Shown piece by piece: positions 55,018 through 64,000 of a stretch of 64,000 nucleotides of DNA (positions are counted from its first letter, which is position 1; each line of letters begins with the position of its first letter). This DNA comes from Megaustenia siamemsis. Taxonomy: Eukaryota > Mollusca > Gastropoda > Stylommatophora > Ariophantidae. A program made the position numbers and the translations under genes. Location: contig JAVIAB010000073.1 of the NCBI GenBank assembly GCA_032433765.1, positions 54,659,787 through 54,723,786 of the forward strand, written 5' to 3'. Under the pieces are notes generated by a model, which ran no database searches, had not been told where the DNA came from, and saw only the letters and a list, made by a program, of their open reading frames with translations.

Positions 55018-55266
55018 GAGCCGCGATAGCTCAGTGGTTAGTGAACTGGACTACAAAGGACAAGAGGTAGGGTTATATATCCCAACCGACGGCTTCCGGG
55101 TTCACTCAGCCTTAAATGGGTACCGAATTTTTTTCTGAGAAAGTAAAGCGGCAAGGGTGTAATACCGACCAAATTACCCCAAAAAGCTTGTGCTAAAGGT
55201 CTGTAAAATTTATGGTCACTAACACCATATTCCCTATACGCCACTTGGCGTGACGGGGTTCTTTGC
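55018..55266 (+). mobile_element. SINE S1, nearly full-length, damaged B box
   Basis: The head and body match the other S1 copies, but the B box reads 'gggttatatatccc' (TA expansion). It runs directly into a LINE family D tail at 55270. Confidence 0.88.
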
Positions 55267-55269
55267 TTT

Positions 55270-55389
55270 GGTGTGTCATGGCATGGAAAACGGTCAACAA
55301 CATAATTGATACGATGCACTGTAGATAGAAGATTGTGGAAGGACATGATCGCCTATGCCAACCGGCATGACACATGATGATGATGACGA

Positions 55390-55390
<1 letters not shown>
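55270..55390 (+). mobile_element. LINE family D, 3' tail fragment fused to a SINE
   Basis: 'gtcatggcatggaaaacggt' through 'gatcgcctatgccaaccggc' and an ATGATGATGATGACGATGAT tail, directly following the SINE at 55018-55266 and directly followed by (AT)n. Confidence 0.78.
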
Positions 55391-55463
<73 letters not shown>

Positions 55464-55470
55464 TATATAA
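55391..55470 (+). repeat. Microsatellite (AT)n
   Basis: About 38 AT units directly after the ATG-rich tail of a LINE family D fragment. Confidence 0.97.
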
Positions 55471-55482
55471 TTTAAACATTAA

Positions 55483-55765
55483 AAAGAACTGGCTTATAAA
55501 CACCACTCTACAGAGGAAATTAAAATTATATAGCCTCGTCAAAAGACAAATCGGGCTCGAAAGAACAATAAAGTAAAGAATAATAAACAGGCATGGTTCC
55601 TAAGCGACGCATCAGGGGTAGACTAAGAAGAAGGTGGTTCCAAGACATCAAGGAGACCTTGAACATGACAACAGAAGAAGTGGGAGGTCTGGCTGGAGAG
55701 ATGTTTTTTCAGACTGGCTGTGGTGAATCCAACGTTTCTACAAAAGACATGCGACCTGATAAAGA
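55483..55765 (+). mobile_element. LINE family E, 3' fragment
   Basis: RRIRGRLRRRWFQDIKETLN, then MTTEEVGGLAGEM, is a typical LINE C-terminal tail. It ends next to (AT)n at 55770. Confidence 0.65.
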
Positions 55766-55767
55766 TG

Positions 55768-55768
<1 letters not shown>

Positions 55769-55823
<55 letters not shown>

Positions 55824-55828
55824 TATAG
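55769..55828 (+). repeat. Microsatellite (AT)n
   Basis: About 28 AT units directly after the LINE family E fragment. Confidence 0.97.
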
Positions 55829-56035
55829 TTTGTTTTTGGAGAGAGGCAGAAGTAAAGGAATGTGGGGAGAGAATAAACTAGGGAGGGGGTAAATTAAAAA
55901 TAAAAAGGGAGGTAAGACAAAATTAAGGGGAAGAGCAAAAAAATAAGTGGAGAGACAGAAAGGCAATGAATGGAGAGGTTGCAAAAATAAAGGCAGAGCA
56001 GAAGAAAGTAGACGGCGAAATAGAACGGGGCAGGA

Positions 56036-56510
56036 ATAAATGGAGAGTGACACAAATAAATAGAATGGGGGAGGAATAAAGGGAGAGTGATACAAATAGA
56101 TAGAATGGGGGAGGAATAAAGGGAGAGTGATACACATAAATAGAATGGGGGAGGAATAAAGGGAGTGTGACACAAATAAATAGAATGGGGGAGGAATAAA
56201 GGGAGAGTGGTACAAATAAACAGAATGGGGTAGGAATAAAGGAAGTGTGACACAAATAGATAGAATGGGGCAGGAATAAAGGAAGTGTGACACAAACAGA
56301 TAGAATGGGGCAGGAATAAAGGACGTGTGACACAAATAGATAGAATGGGGCAGGAATAAAGGAAGTGTGACACAAATAGATAGAATGGGGGATGAATAAA
56401 TGGAGAGTGACACAAATAAATAGAATGGGAGAGGAATAAAGGGAGAGTGACACAAATAAATATAATGGAAGAGGAATAAAGGGAGAGTGACACAAATAAA
56501 TAGAGTGGGT
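56036..56510 (+). repeat. Minisatellite, 40-bp unit, about 12 copies
   Basis: The unit contains GGGAGAGTGACACAAATAAA and TAGAATGGGGGAGGAATAAA, with a constant spacing of 40 (for example 56041, 56081, 56121). All three minus-strand frames are open. Degenerate G/A-rich sequence continues on its left to 55840. Confidence 0.95.
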
Positions 56511-56699
56511 CAGTGACAGAGAGAGGGGAGGAGGAAACGAAGGTGTGGATTAAAATAAAAAGGAAAGTTAAAGGGAAAGAGGGGGGAAAATAGAAAGAAA
56601 CGTGGACAGGAATAAAATCTTCGATTAAGGTATCACGTATTCAAGTTCTGTCATAGTCTACTGCACAATTCAAAGAAAATGTGCATTTTTCTCGCCACA

Positions 56700-56830
56700 C
56701 AGACACAACTTAATGAAAGTCATTTTGGAAAGGAAAATACAGAGTAAACGAGGCAGAGACAACACAGACTAAAGTAGGCTGACAACATCAAGAGATATAC
56801 AGGAGATCAGAGCGCACCATCTAAGCACGA
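56700..56830 (+). mobile_element. LINE family H remnant
   Basis: 'gtcattttggaaaggaaaat' and 'gactaaagtaggctgacaac' match the family H fragments. Short and decayed. Confidence 0.45.
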
Positions 56831-58682
56831 GAAAGATGACGTAACGTGGTAGCTGAAATTGCAAAAGATGATGAATGGTGGAGTTGGTTGGTAGCGTTCA
56901 TATATTGAGAAGATTCTACCTATCTCTATTGTAAGCCTTTGGGGCCCCATACGATGAGTTGTTGATGGTCTTTCTCTATTCTTCCCATCTATATAAGGTT
57001 TGTTCAAATGTTGTCAATGTCCTGACACCACTACGCGCAATAAAGAAACCTCATATTCAAAGTACGTTTTGGACGACATGGTTGCAGTATGTAGATGGAT
57101 CATAGTGAGAAAAGTACTAGCAGCAGGGGCTGTCAGGACTGATACGCTTGGGCGAGGACTGACGGCTTATCCGGAAGCTCGTGTCAACAAATCAGCCAGG
57201 CAGTGAAAAGTTGAGTGCTGGCTTGATATTGATGTGAGAACGCCGTAACACGAGGATAGGTAGAGCTGTACCAGAGTGATAAGTGGGCGTGTTTGAGAGT
57301 GAGCGAGTGGCAAAATGGATTGGGAGTGGGGTGTGAACAGAGGGAGGTGACTTGAGCATGAGATAGACAATAGACAAATACTAAAACAATTTTTAAAATG
57401 AGTGACAGAAACGGAACGATCCTAGCATAGGAGGGACTGAAAGATAGCCTTATGGGTGTAAAGCAAATTAACCTTACAATAATACACACCAATTTCGGAG
57501 ATGAAAACACCCGAAGCTAAAGTACACTAGCAACTGCGCGAGTCGGGTACTCAATTATAAATCTGGGTCGATTGCATGTGTCCGTCAGAGAAATTATAGT
57601 TTAATATTGTGGATACAGAGCGCTAAATATAAACGAGAATGATAATTTTAGTAAAAATTATAACGTTATCACTGTCAGATGCTGAAAGACACAGGAGTAT
57701 GTCTTAAGCAGCAGGGAAAAAAGAGAGCGTCTGTAACAAAAAAATAAAGCCACTGTTCGCAAGAGTGAAATAAAGAGAGAACAGTGAGATTATTCACATG
57801 TCAAAGCGTAGTGCAATGCGATCCACTAATAAACAAACGTATAAAGTTGACGAATGATACAACGAAATATAAATTACATACAAGCATGTCACACAAACGT
57901 AAATAAGCACACGACGGTATCAATCCAAATAAAACAAAGACCTCGATAGACGAAAATAACAAACACAAACAATGAGTCAATTCCACGTTGAGTAAAAAAA
58001 AAAATATATCACCAAAAGATTTAAGCGAGTTGAATACAATGGCTCAAACACCGAGACTACTGACGAGGGATGATGCATCTTTTATTACAATCCGGCAACG
58101 CAACCAGGACCCCTGTCAAGAACTTAATCAAGCTTGGCTCAAATTTAACGTTAAGTTGTCAATCATTCAATCGACATTTCCTGTGAAAGCACGCATGCGT
58201 CAACAAAATGTGTCACCTTCTAGTTGATTGAATCACCATGAGATGAGTGTATTTATAAACGTGATTGTTCCGACAGTAAACAGTGGATGTACCAATGCAA
58301 TAATCATATTAACAATATGAAACATTGGCAAATAATATACAAAGGAACCAGAAGTTAAATAATTTGGTGAAGTGACATGACAAGGATAACTAAACAACAA
58401 TTCACATTGTTATCAACATTACGATATGAAAACAATAGATAAAGGTCTTCAAAAAGATTAATACTAGAAGAACTCGAAAATATTGTAAAAGATCCCAACA
58501 AAAGGGCAACACTCGGTAAACTTTCTCAGAATATGGCTCTGCCCATCGTCTTATTGTCGTCTCTGATAGGGCTAGTTGCTAGAACACATTTATTTGGACT
58601 GCAGGGATTGCTAGGATAAACTCAGACGTTCAGAATATGATCTGAACCGGATACTTATTTCTGAAGTGAGGCGAGTACCTAC
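56831..58682. other. Nothing recognised
   Basis: Mixed-composition sequence with short frames on both strands. None shows family motifs or paired splice sites. Confidence 0.45.
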
Positions 58683-58904
58683 CTTAACTTCAACGCTAGA
58701 GTGGATCCTCCCTCTTGCCTCTAATAATCTCAAGTAATTTCCATATACTCCTTGGCTGTAGCCAGTAAATGGGTTGTCGTAAACATTGCACCAAATATTG
58801 TTTTTATAGAGCATTTTAGGTACTGTTACCTGGGGACGCTCTTTCAAATACTTGCTTTCATATTCTACAATCTTCCCATCATTAATTTGGGAGTCGGATC
58901 TTGA
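58683..58904 (-). CDS. Candidate exon of unknown protein, upstream of the FAM149 exons
   Basis: The minus-strand frame is open from after a TAA (58905-58907) to a donor AAG|gtaggt at 58683. The peptide contains YLKERPQVTVPKMLYKNNIW, then CNVYDNPFTGYSQGVYGNYL and RLLEARGRIHSSVEVK, which looks like constrained protein rather than repeat. The upstream border is not clear. It ends in phase 0, whereas the first identified FAM149 exon needs two carried bases, so it cannot join directly. It may belong to the same gene through an unseen exon, or to another gene. Family not recognised. Confidence 0.45.
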
Positions 58905-58919
58905 TTACACCGATAACAG

Positions 58920-59065
58920 ATCATCATCATCATCACGTGCCTTCTCCGCAACGAAGGTTGGCTACCATGGATCGCCATTCTACTCTGTTTCTTGCTTTGA
59001 TGGTGCAGGCTGTCATAGATTGACTAGTCCATCTTTTGATGTTACTCGTCCATGTTAGTCTTGGA
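58920..59065 (-). mobile_element. LINE family H-like 3' tail
   Basis: Starts with (CAT)n. Minus strand codes for WTSNIKRWTSQSMTACTIKA, then RNRVEWRSMVANLRCGEGT, a typical LINE end. Confidence 0.7.
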
Positions 59066-59348
59066 TAACAGATAGGTTTGAAGAAAACAAAACTTGTCAT
59101 CAATAGTTTTGACATTATTTTGATGTTTGTTTGTATAGCGGCGACAGTCAGAACCCCACTACGAATGTGCTTCATTGCATTGGTCCCACATTGAAGGTCT
59201 TTCACAGTCGAAACTTTGATTTGTTTAGTCTTGTCTTGTTTGCAAAGCTAAATTATCCTGTCGTTTATTTATTGTGTTATTTAATTATACAAATAAACTA
59301 GTTTTCTAATATGTTGTCTCTTTCTCTTTTCACTTTTGCCTCCGCTAT

Positions 59349-59425
59349 CGTTGATGCAATTATTACAAATATAAATTGCTACTTTTCGTTGATGCAATTA
59401 TTACAAATATAAATTGCTACTTTAA
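59349..59425 (+). repeat. Tandem duplication, 38-bp unit, 2 copies
   Basis: CGTTGATGCAATTATTACAA .. ATTGCTACTTT occurs twice in a row. Confidence 0.92.
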
Positions 59426-59514
59426 CTATTTAATTGTAAAGAACAAAACAATGAATGCTTTGAGAGATACTACACACACTCTGGTCTATATTATTACACA
59501 TAAAAAAGAATGAA

Positions 59515-59650
59515 TAGAGGGTAAGATGAACACCAAGGAAAAGATGGGTGGATGGAATAAAAGACATATGCAAAGACCAACACATTCCCTTTTTAACAAC
59601 AACCAGACACGCTAAAGAAAGACGTTCCATTTATGAAAAGAGAATCAAAC
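59515..59650 (+). mobile_element. LINE C-terminal fragment (family uncertain)
   Basis: RWMDGIKDICKDQHIPFLTT, then TRHAKERRSIYEKRIK, has the usual 'RRRW.DDI ... A.DR..WR' layout of LINE ends. Confidence 0.4.
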
Positions 59651-60304
59651 AACAAATAACCAAGTATCTAGAGACACCAAAGCAAACTGGAAAAAAAAGA
59701 AATCTTCCATTCTTTGTGACGCTTAAAGGCATCATCAGCTTGATAAAAGAAGATAAAAAGCAAGAAAAAGACAGTCCATATATAATATATATATATATAT
59801 ATATAAATTCATATTATAATATGAATTATATAATTATATATATAATATATTTCTCATTACTAAAGTTCGTGATGGACTAGTTTTTATGTTTTGTTTTCAC
59901 TGTCGCAACTCCTAGTTACAATTGTTGTGATATTTTTACTGCAGAGACTTGAGCGCGAACGGTGGCTTCGAGCAGTGATCGATCAATTGCAGACTATTTC
60001 TAATTACATAGCAGGGAGGAAATTACCGACATTTTCTGATAGAACGATAGTATATTTTAGTTTGCTAACTTGTTGATCCTACCTTATCTACATGTCAATC
60101 TTCTATTTAATGAAAAATGAAGTGATAAACGGCAAAGATGTAAAACGAACAGAGAAAAAAGGACGTAGAAAAATAAAATGAGATTGTTCAGCCAAGGTGG
60201 ATAAAAGACGAAACAAGACATTCGGTTATATACTAACATATATATGTTTTTGGTATAGTCTCTGTTTGGAGACATTTGGAGGTCATAATATAAATAATAT
60301 AAGG

Positions 60305-61350
60305 TATGTATACAGTCTTAATCGCTAATAGTGAACATGAGTTACAAGAAATGTTGGACATTATAGTGAAAGAAAGCAGAAATAAAGGTAGTAAAGTAAA
60401 GTACCCCCGTCACGCCAAGTGGCGTATAGGGAAATATGGTGTTAGTGACCCTATATTTTACAGACCTTCAGCACATGATTTTTGGGGTATGTGGTCGGTA
60501 TTACGCCCGTGCTGCTTTACTTTCCCAGAAAAAAATTCGGTACCCATTTTAAGGCCGGGTGAACCCGGAAGCCGTCGGTTGGGATCGAACCCTACCCCTT
60601 GTCCTTTGTAGCCCAGTTCACTAACCACTGAGCTATCGCGGCTCCAAAAATAAAGGACTCAGCCTTAAAAGCAAAAAGACAAAAGTAATGGTAACAACAA
60701 AGACAAGGACATCACCTCAGTGCAAAATAAAGACAAGTGGAACAATATTAAAACAGGTAAATGAATTTACATATTTGGGAACTTTGTTAACCTCAGACAG
60801 AAGATGTACAAAAGCGGTGAGATGCAAAATGGCTCAGGCAAAAGCAGTTTTCCAAAAAAATGAGGAAGATACTACCGAATCCATTTTTGACAATAGAAAC
60901 AAGAAAACGAGTTTTTAAATGTTATGTAGAGCCAGTCTTAACATGTGGATGCGAATCATGGACAATAGGACAACAGACAAGAAAATCACTGGAGTTTGTA
61001 GAAATGTTGTTTTACAGAAGAATGTTGAGAATTCCATGAGCATCTAAGAAGAGTAATGAAAATGTTTTGAAAGAGGTCAAAGCAAAAAGAGAGATAATTT
61101 CCAATATTAGGAAGAAACAATCATCATTTTTTGGCCATGTAATCAGAAGAGAACAACTGGAATATATTGTAACAACTGGGAAAATTGAGGACGAACAGAT
61201 AGAGAGAAGCAAAGTGAAAAGATATCAGACAGCTTAAGAGAATGTCTTGGCAGAAGGTCAACGACAGAAATGATAAATAACTGTCGAGATCGAAAGTTGT
61301 GGAGAGACATGATCACCTACGCCAGCAGGCCCGGTACTTGATGATGATAT
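60305..61350 (+). mobile_element. LINE family D, 3' part, with SINE inserted
   Basis: Codes in pieces for the end of RT (NEFTYLGTLLTSDRRCTKAV) and the C-terminal domain ([40 protein letters not shown]), then 'ctgtcgagatcgaaagttg' and a TTGATGATGAT tail. An S1 SINE in minus orientation interrupts it at 60389-60647. Confidence 0.82.
60389..60647 (-). mobile_element. SINE S1, full-length
   Basis: Minus orientation, with the tRNA-like head at 60560-60645 and both boxes intact. TSD AAATAAAGG lies at 60380-60388 and 60648-60656, inside LINE family D. The tail on its own strand is ACTTTACTTTAC. Confidence 0.92.
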
Positions 61351-61994
61351 TCTCTGTAAGTGGATATCAAAGTGGAATGAACAGACCAAGAGACAATTCA
61401 AAGCTACAACTACCTTGATAATAATACTATAACCATTGATGGAAAATTTAAAACAGAAATTAAAAAAAAAATAGAAATGGGAATAGTCAAAATATCATGA
61501 TGCACTTCGATTGCTTGTTTAATCATTTTGCGGACTTTTTCCACTCGTGATACAATTTGAGTAAAAGATGCACACGTCATCAGTATCTGAAATAAGCAAT
61601 GAGAATAGGTAAGAAGAAATTGGAAGCATAACTTCTTTTGCCATTGGTAAAGATGTTAAAGGACACGCCCTTGCAGCGATTGTAGCATTTCAGTGATAAA
61701 GGTTAAACATTATTTGAAGAGGGACCCATTCACACGCACCATTTCCCTTTCTCTCCGTGCTTCTGATTGGTCATAGCATATTACAACTCTAGCCGCAGAA
61801 GGTGCAGGAAGGCATATTGTTTAACAACACTTGAATGAGCAACCTACAATCTCTTGCACTTCTTGGCTAATGCAAATGCACTATGAATGTAAATAGTGCA
61901 GTTGTAGTTCTCTGGGCTGCCGACAACAGAACGTGGCAGTTTGATGCTTATCAGTCGATTCAGTTGGGAAAAATTGAGTACCCGGTTTAAGGAG
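61351..61994. other. Nothing recognised
   Basis: Ordinary sequence between the family D LINE and the 43-bp array. Confidence 0.5.
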
Positions 61995-62590
61995 TATAGG
62001 AATGTAAGTGATAGCAAGAAGGGACAATGATTTAGGAAGTAAGAGAAAGCAAACACAGCGAGGTAGAGCAATGATTAAGGGAGTAAGAGAAGGCAAAAAC
62101 AACGAGGAAGAGCAATGATTTAGGGAGTAAGAGAAGGCAAAAACAGCGAGAAAGAGCAATGATTTAGGGAGTAAGAGAAGGCAAAAACAGCGATAAAGAG
62201 CAATGATTAAGGAGTAAAAAAAAAGGCAAAAACAGCGAGGAAGAGCAACGATTTAGGGAGTAAGAGAAAGCAAAAACAGCGAGAAAGTGCAATGATTTAG
62301 GGAGTAAGAGAAGGCAAAAACAGGGAGAAAGAGCAATTATTGGGGAGTAAGAGAAGGCAAAAACAGCGAGAAAGAGCAATGATTAAGGAGCAAAAAAGGC
62401 AAAAATAGCGAGAAAGAGCAATGATTTAGGGAGTAAGAGAAGGCAAAATCAGCGAGAAAGAGCAATGGTTTAGGGAGTAAGAGAAGGATAAAAACAGCGA
62501 GAAAGAGCAATGATTAAAGAGTAAAAAAGGCAAAAAGAGCGAGAAAGAGCAATGATTTAGGGAGTAAGAGAAGGCAAAAACAGCGTAGGT
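61995..62590 (+). repeat. Minisatellite, about 43-bp unit, about 13 copies
   Basis: The unit contains GAGCAATGATTTAGGGAGTA and AGAGAAGGCAAAAACAGCGA. Some units are shortened (attaaggagtaaaaaaggc). Confidence 0.92.
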
Positions 62591-62924
62591 GAGCAGCAGA
62601 GGTGGTTTAAGAAAAAAATCTTAAAACCTGCGAGAAAGCGCAAATGTTTCAATCATTTATTTGAATAATTTGTTCAGGCAGCGGCACACTCTCTATTTTG
62701 CCTGTGCCATGCTTGAACGCAAAGGCTATATATTACAGTTCATCCCTGAAAGAATTTCACACAAAATTTCATTAATTATTAAAAAAAAAACACACACCCA
62801 CCCATCCTAACCACCCCCTCCCCACCCACCCACCCCATTCATCCATCATAGGGCAGAAATTCTACTCTTGTGTCTGATGATTTTTATTATCAAGCATCGG
62901 ATCTTGCCCAGGACCCGTATTGTA

Positions 62925-63765
62925 TCTCGTCACGCGACTCTGATATAGGCGAGTTCTATCTCAGCGAGGAAGGTGATGTCTGCTATTGTTGCAACTCGCC
63001 TCAGTGTTCTCTTTAGTGTTTTTTATAGGTCGGCCTCTTTTTTCCTTTACCCTGCTGTTCCCATATGAGGACTTGCTTTGATATTCTCTTGTAGTCTCTT
63101 CTCATCTCATGGCCAACATATGACAACCTTCTTCTCTTATAGTCTCTTCTCATCTCATGGCCAACATATGACAACTTTCTTCTCTTATAGTCTCTTCTCG
63201 TCTCATGGCCAACATATGACAACTTTCTTCTCTTATAGTTTATATTTTAGGCTGCCTTATGTTTTCTTTTATTTTCGCACTATTCTTGAATTCATTAGAA
63301 GGTATATCAAGTGTTTTCCTCATGCATTTGCTGTAACATGCATTCAGCTCATTTTCTATTTCTTTAGTTGTTTTCCAGCTCTCCAATACATAATCAGTAA
63401 GAGTGGATAATACATTTGATCTGAAAATCTTGAGCTCTCTTTTTGTTCTTAGTATTTCTTATTTCCACACTTGATCAAGATTTCTGAAAGTCATTGCTGC
63501 TTTCGATGTTCTGACCATAATTTCTTTCATTGTGTCAACTTCTAGATCTTTGCAACTTCCAAGATATACAAAGTGATTTATTTCTTCCACTGCTTTTCCT
63601 TCCAGGTTTTTTCTTCTCAGCAAATTTGGTTTTTCATTACTTTTATCTTTTCTTGGTTAATCTTAAATCCAATTTTTCTAGCCATTGAAGACAGGGCATT
63701 TGTTTTTTTTTCTTGCATCATTGTTATTTATAAGATCTATGTCGTCTGCAAAATAAGGTTCTGCA
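62925..63765 (-). mobile_element. LINE related to family B, RT and C-terminus, with a triplicated segment
   Basis: Minus strand: RT catalytic box PYFADDIDL (near 63750), then VYLGSC, FRSNVLSTLT and KCMRKTLDIPSNEF, then a C-terminal LSYVGHEMRRDYKR segment present three times at about 63080-63235 (47-48-base period), then KQVLIWEQQGKG. Stops and shifts make it a pseudogene. Confidence 0.75.
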
Positions 63766-63769
63766 ATTG

Positions 63770-64000
63770 AGATCCAAGCGTCCATCCAAAGCCTTTGTTA
63801 CCTGTACAGAAATTCTGCATTATGATATCTAAGAGTCGCGATTTATGCTTCAATAACAGTGGATGTTTCACGATGGCGGCTAGTTAGGTCACCGATCAAT
63901 CGCCCATAGCAAGATGAAGAAAAATAAACCCTCCATCTTGGATCGGAACTGAAAACAACCGGAAATTGGAGAAAAATATTTCGTGGAATATAGAACTTCA
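63770..64000. other. Right edge of the window, CpG- and GGCGG-containing
   Basis: Contains 'cacgatggcggctagttagg' and 'cctccatcttggatcgg'. The latter resembles 2058-2080 inside the 1514-2177 insertion, so it may be part of an unrecognised repeat. YY1-like ATGGCGGC and CCATCTTGG motifs are present but prove nothing alone. Confidence 0.3.

Noticed and set aside
55769..56495. Long hydrophobic minus-strand frames of 190-228 codons as membrane proteins
   Set aside because: All three frames are open because the DNA is a 40-bp tandem repeat; there is no other coding evidence.

Overview
This is AT-rich animal nuclear DNA, most likely from a lophotrochozoan and probably a gastropod mollusc. The species cannot be named from the sequence alone. 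The evidence is widely spaced small exons with GT/AG borders, dense non-LTR retrotransposons (LINEs) of several families, tRNA-headed SINEs, a TTAA-flanked MITE and many micro- and minisatellites. No bacterial gene organisation, operon or CRISPR array is present.

The main host gene lies on the minus strand and fills most of the window (53496 down to 6650). Eleven exons were assembled by hand from splice sites. All ten junctions keep one reading frame across 462 codons, and the product matches the FAM149 family (human FAM149B1, a primary-cilium protein; its DUF3719 domain is in the exon at 45214-45362). Neither the start-codon exon nor the terminal exon was found. Other possible host coding pieces are an unidentified exon at 42970-43168 (+), an unidentified exon at 58683-58904 (-), and a broken EGF-repeat receptor fragment at 52030-52905 (-).

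Layout. 1-5.3 kb: a full-length 'family A' LINE (232-5329) with its target-site duplication (TSD), carrying two later 'family B' LINE insertions, one of them with an inverted 5' part. 5.4-16.6 kb: the 3' exons of the FAM149 gene among LINE and SINE fragments. 16.6-24.4 kb: a truncated family A LINE, more exons and SINEs. 24.5-39.6 kb: a 15-kb intron with an inverted SINE pair, a 33-bp minisatellite, a piggyBac-type MITE and another family A LINE. 39.6-45.4 kb: an 18-bp array just upstream of an exon, a SINE/LINE stack, and a 1.5-kb array of a 23-bp repeat that starts at a splice donor. 45.4-53.5 kb: two exons, LINE 'family D' copies and the EGF pseudogene. 53.5-64 kb: AT arrays, a 40-bp minisatellite open in all three frames of one strand, a 43-bp minisatellite and more LINE/SINE copies.

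The LINE letters (A-I) and SINE numbers (S1-S4) are working names for groups of copies that resemble one another in this window. They are not database names. Apart from the FAM149 gene, almost all coding potential belongs to decayed retrotransposons. No new biological system was found. The most unusual structures are the splice-donor-seeded 23-bp array, the nested and inverted LINE insertions with readable TSDs, the T-rich SINE tails, and inverted repeat pairs around FAM149 exons.
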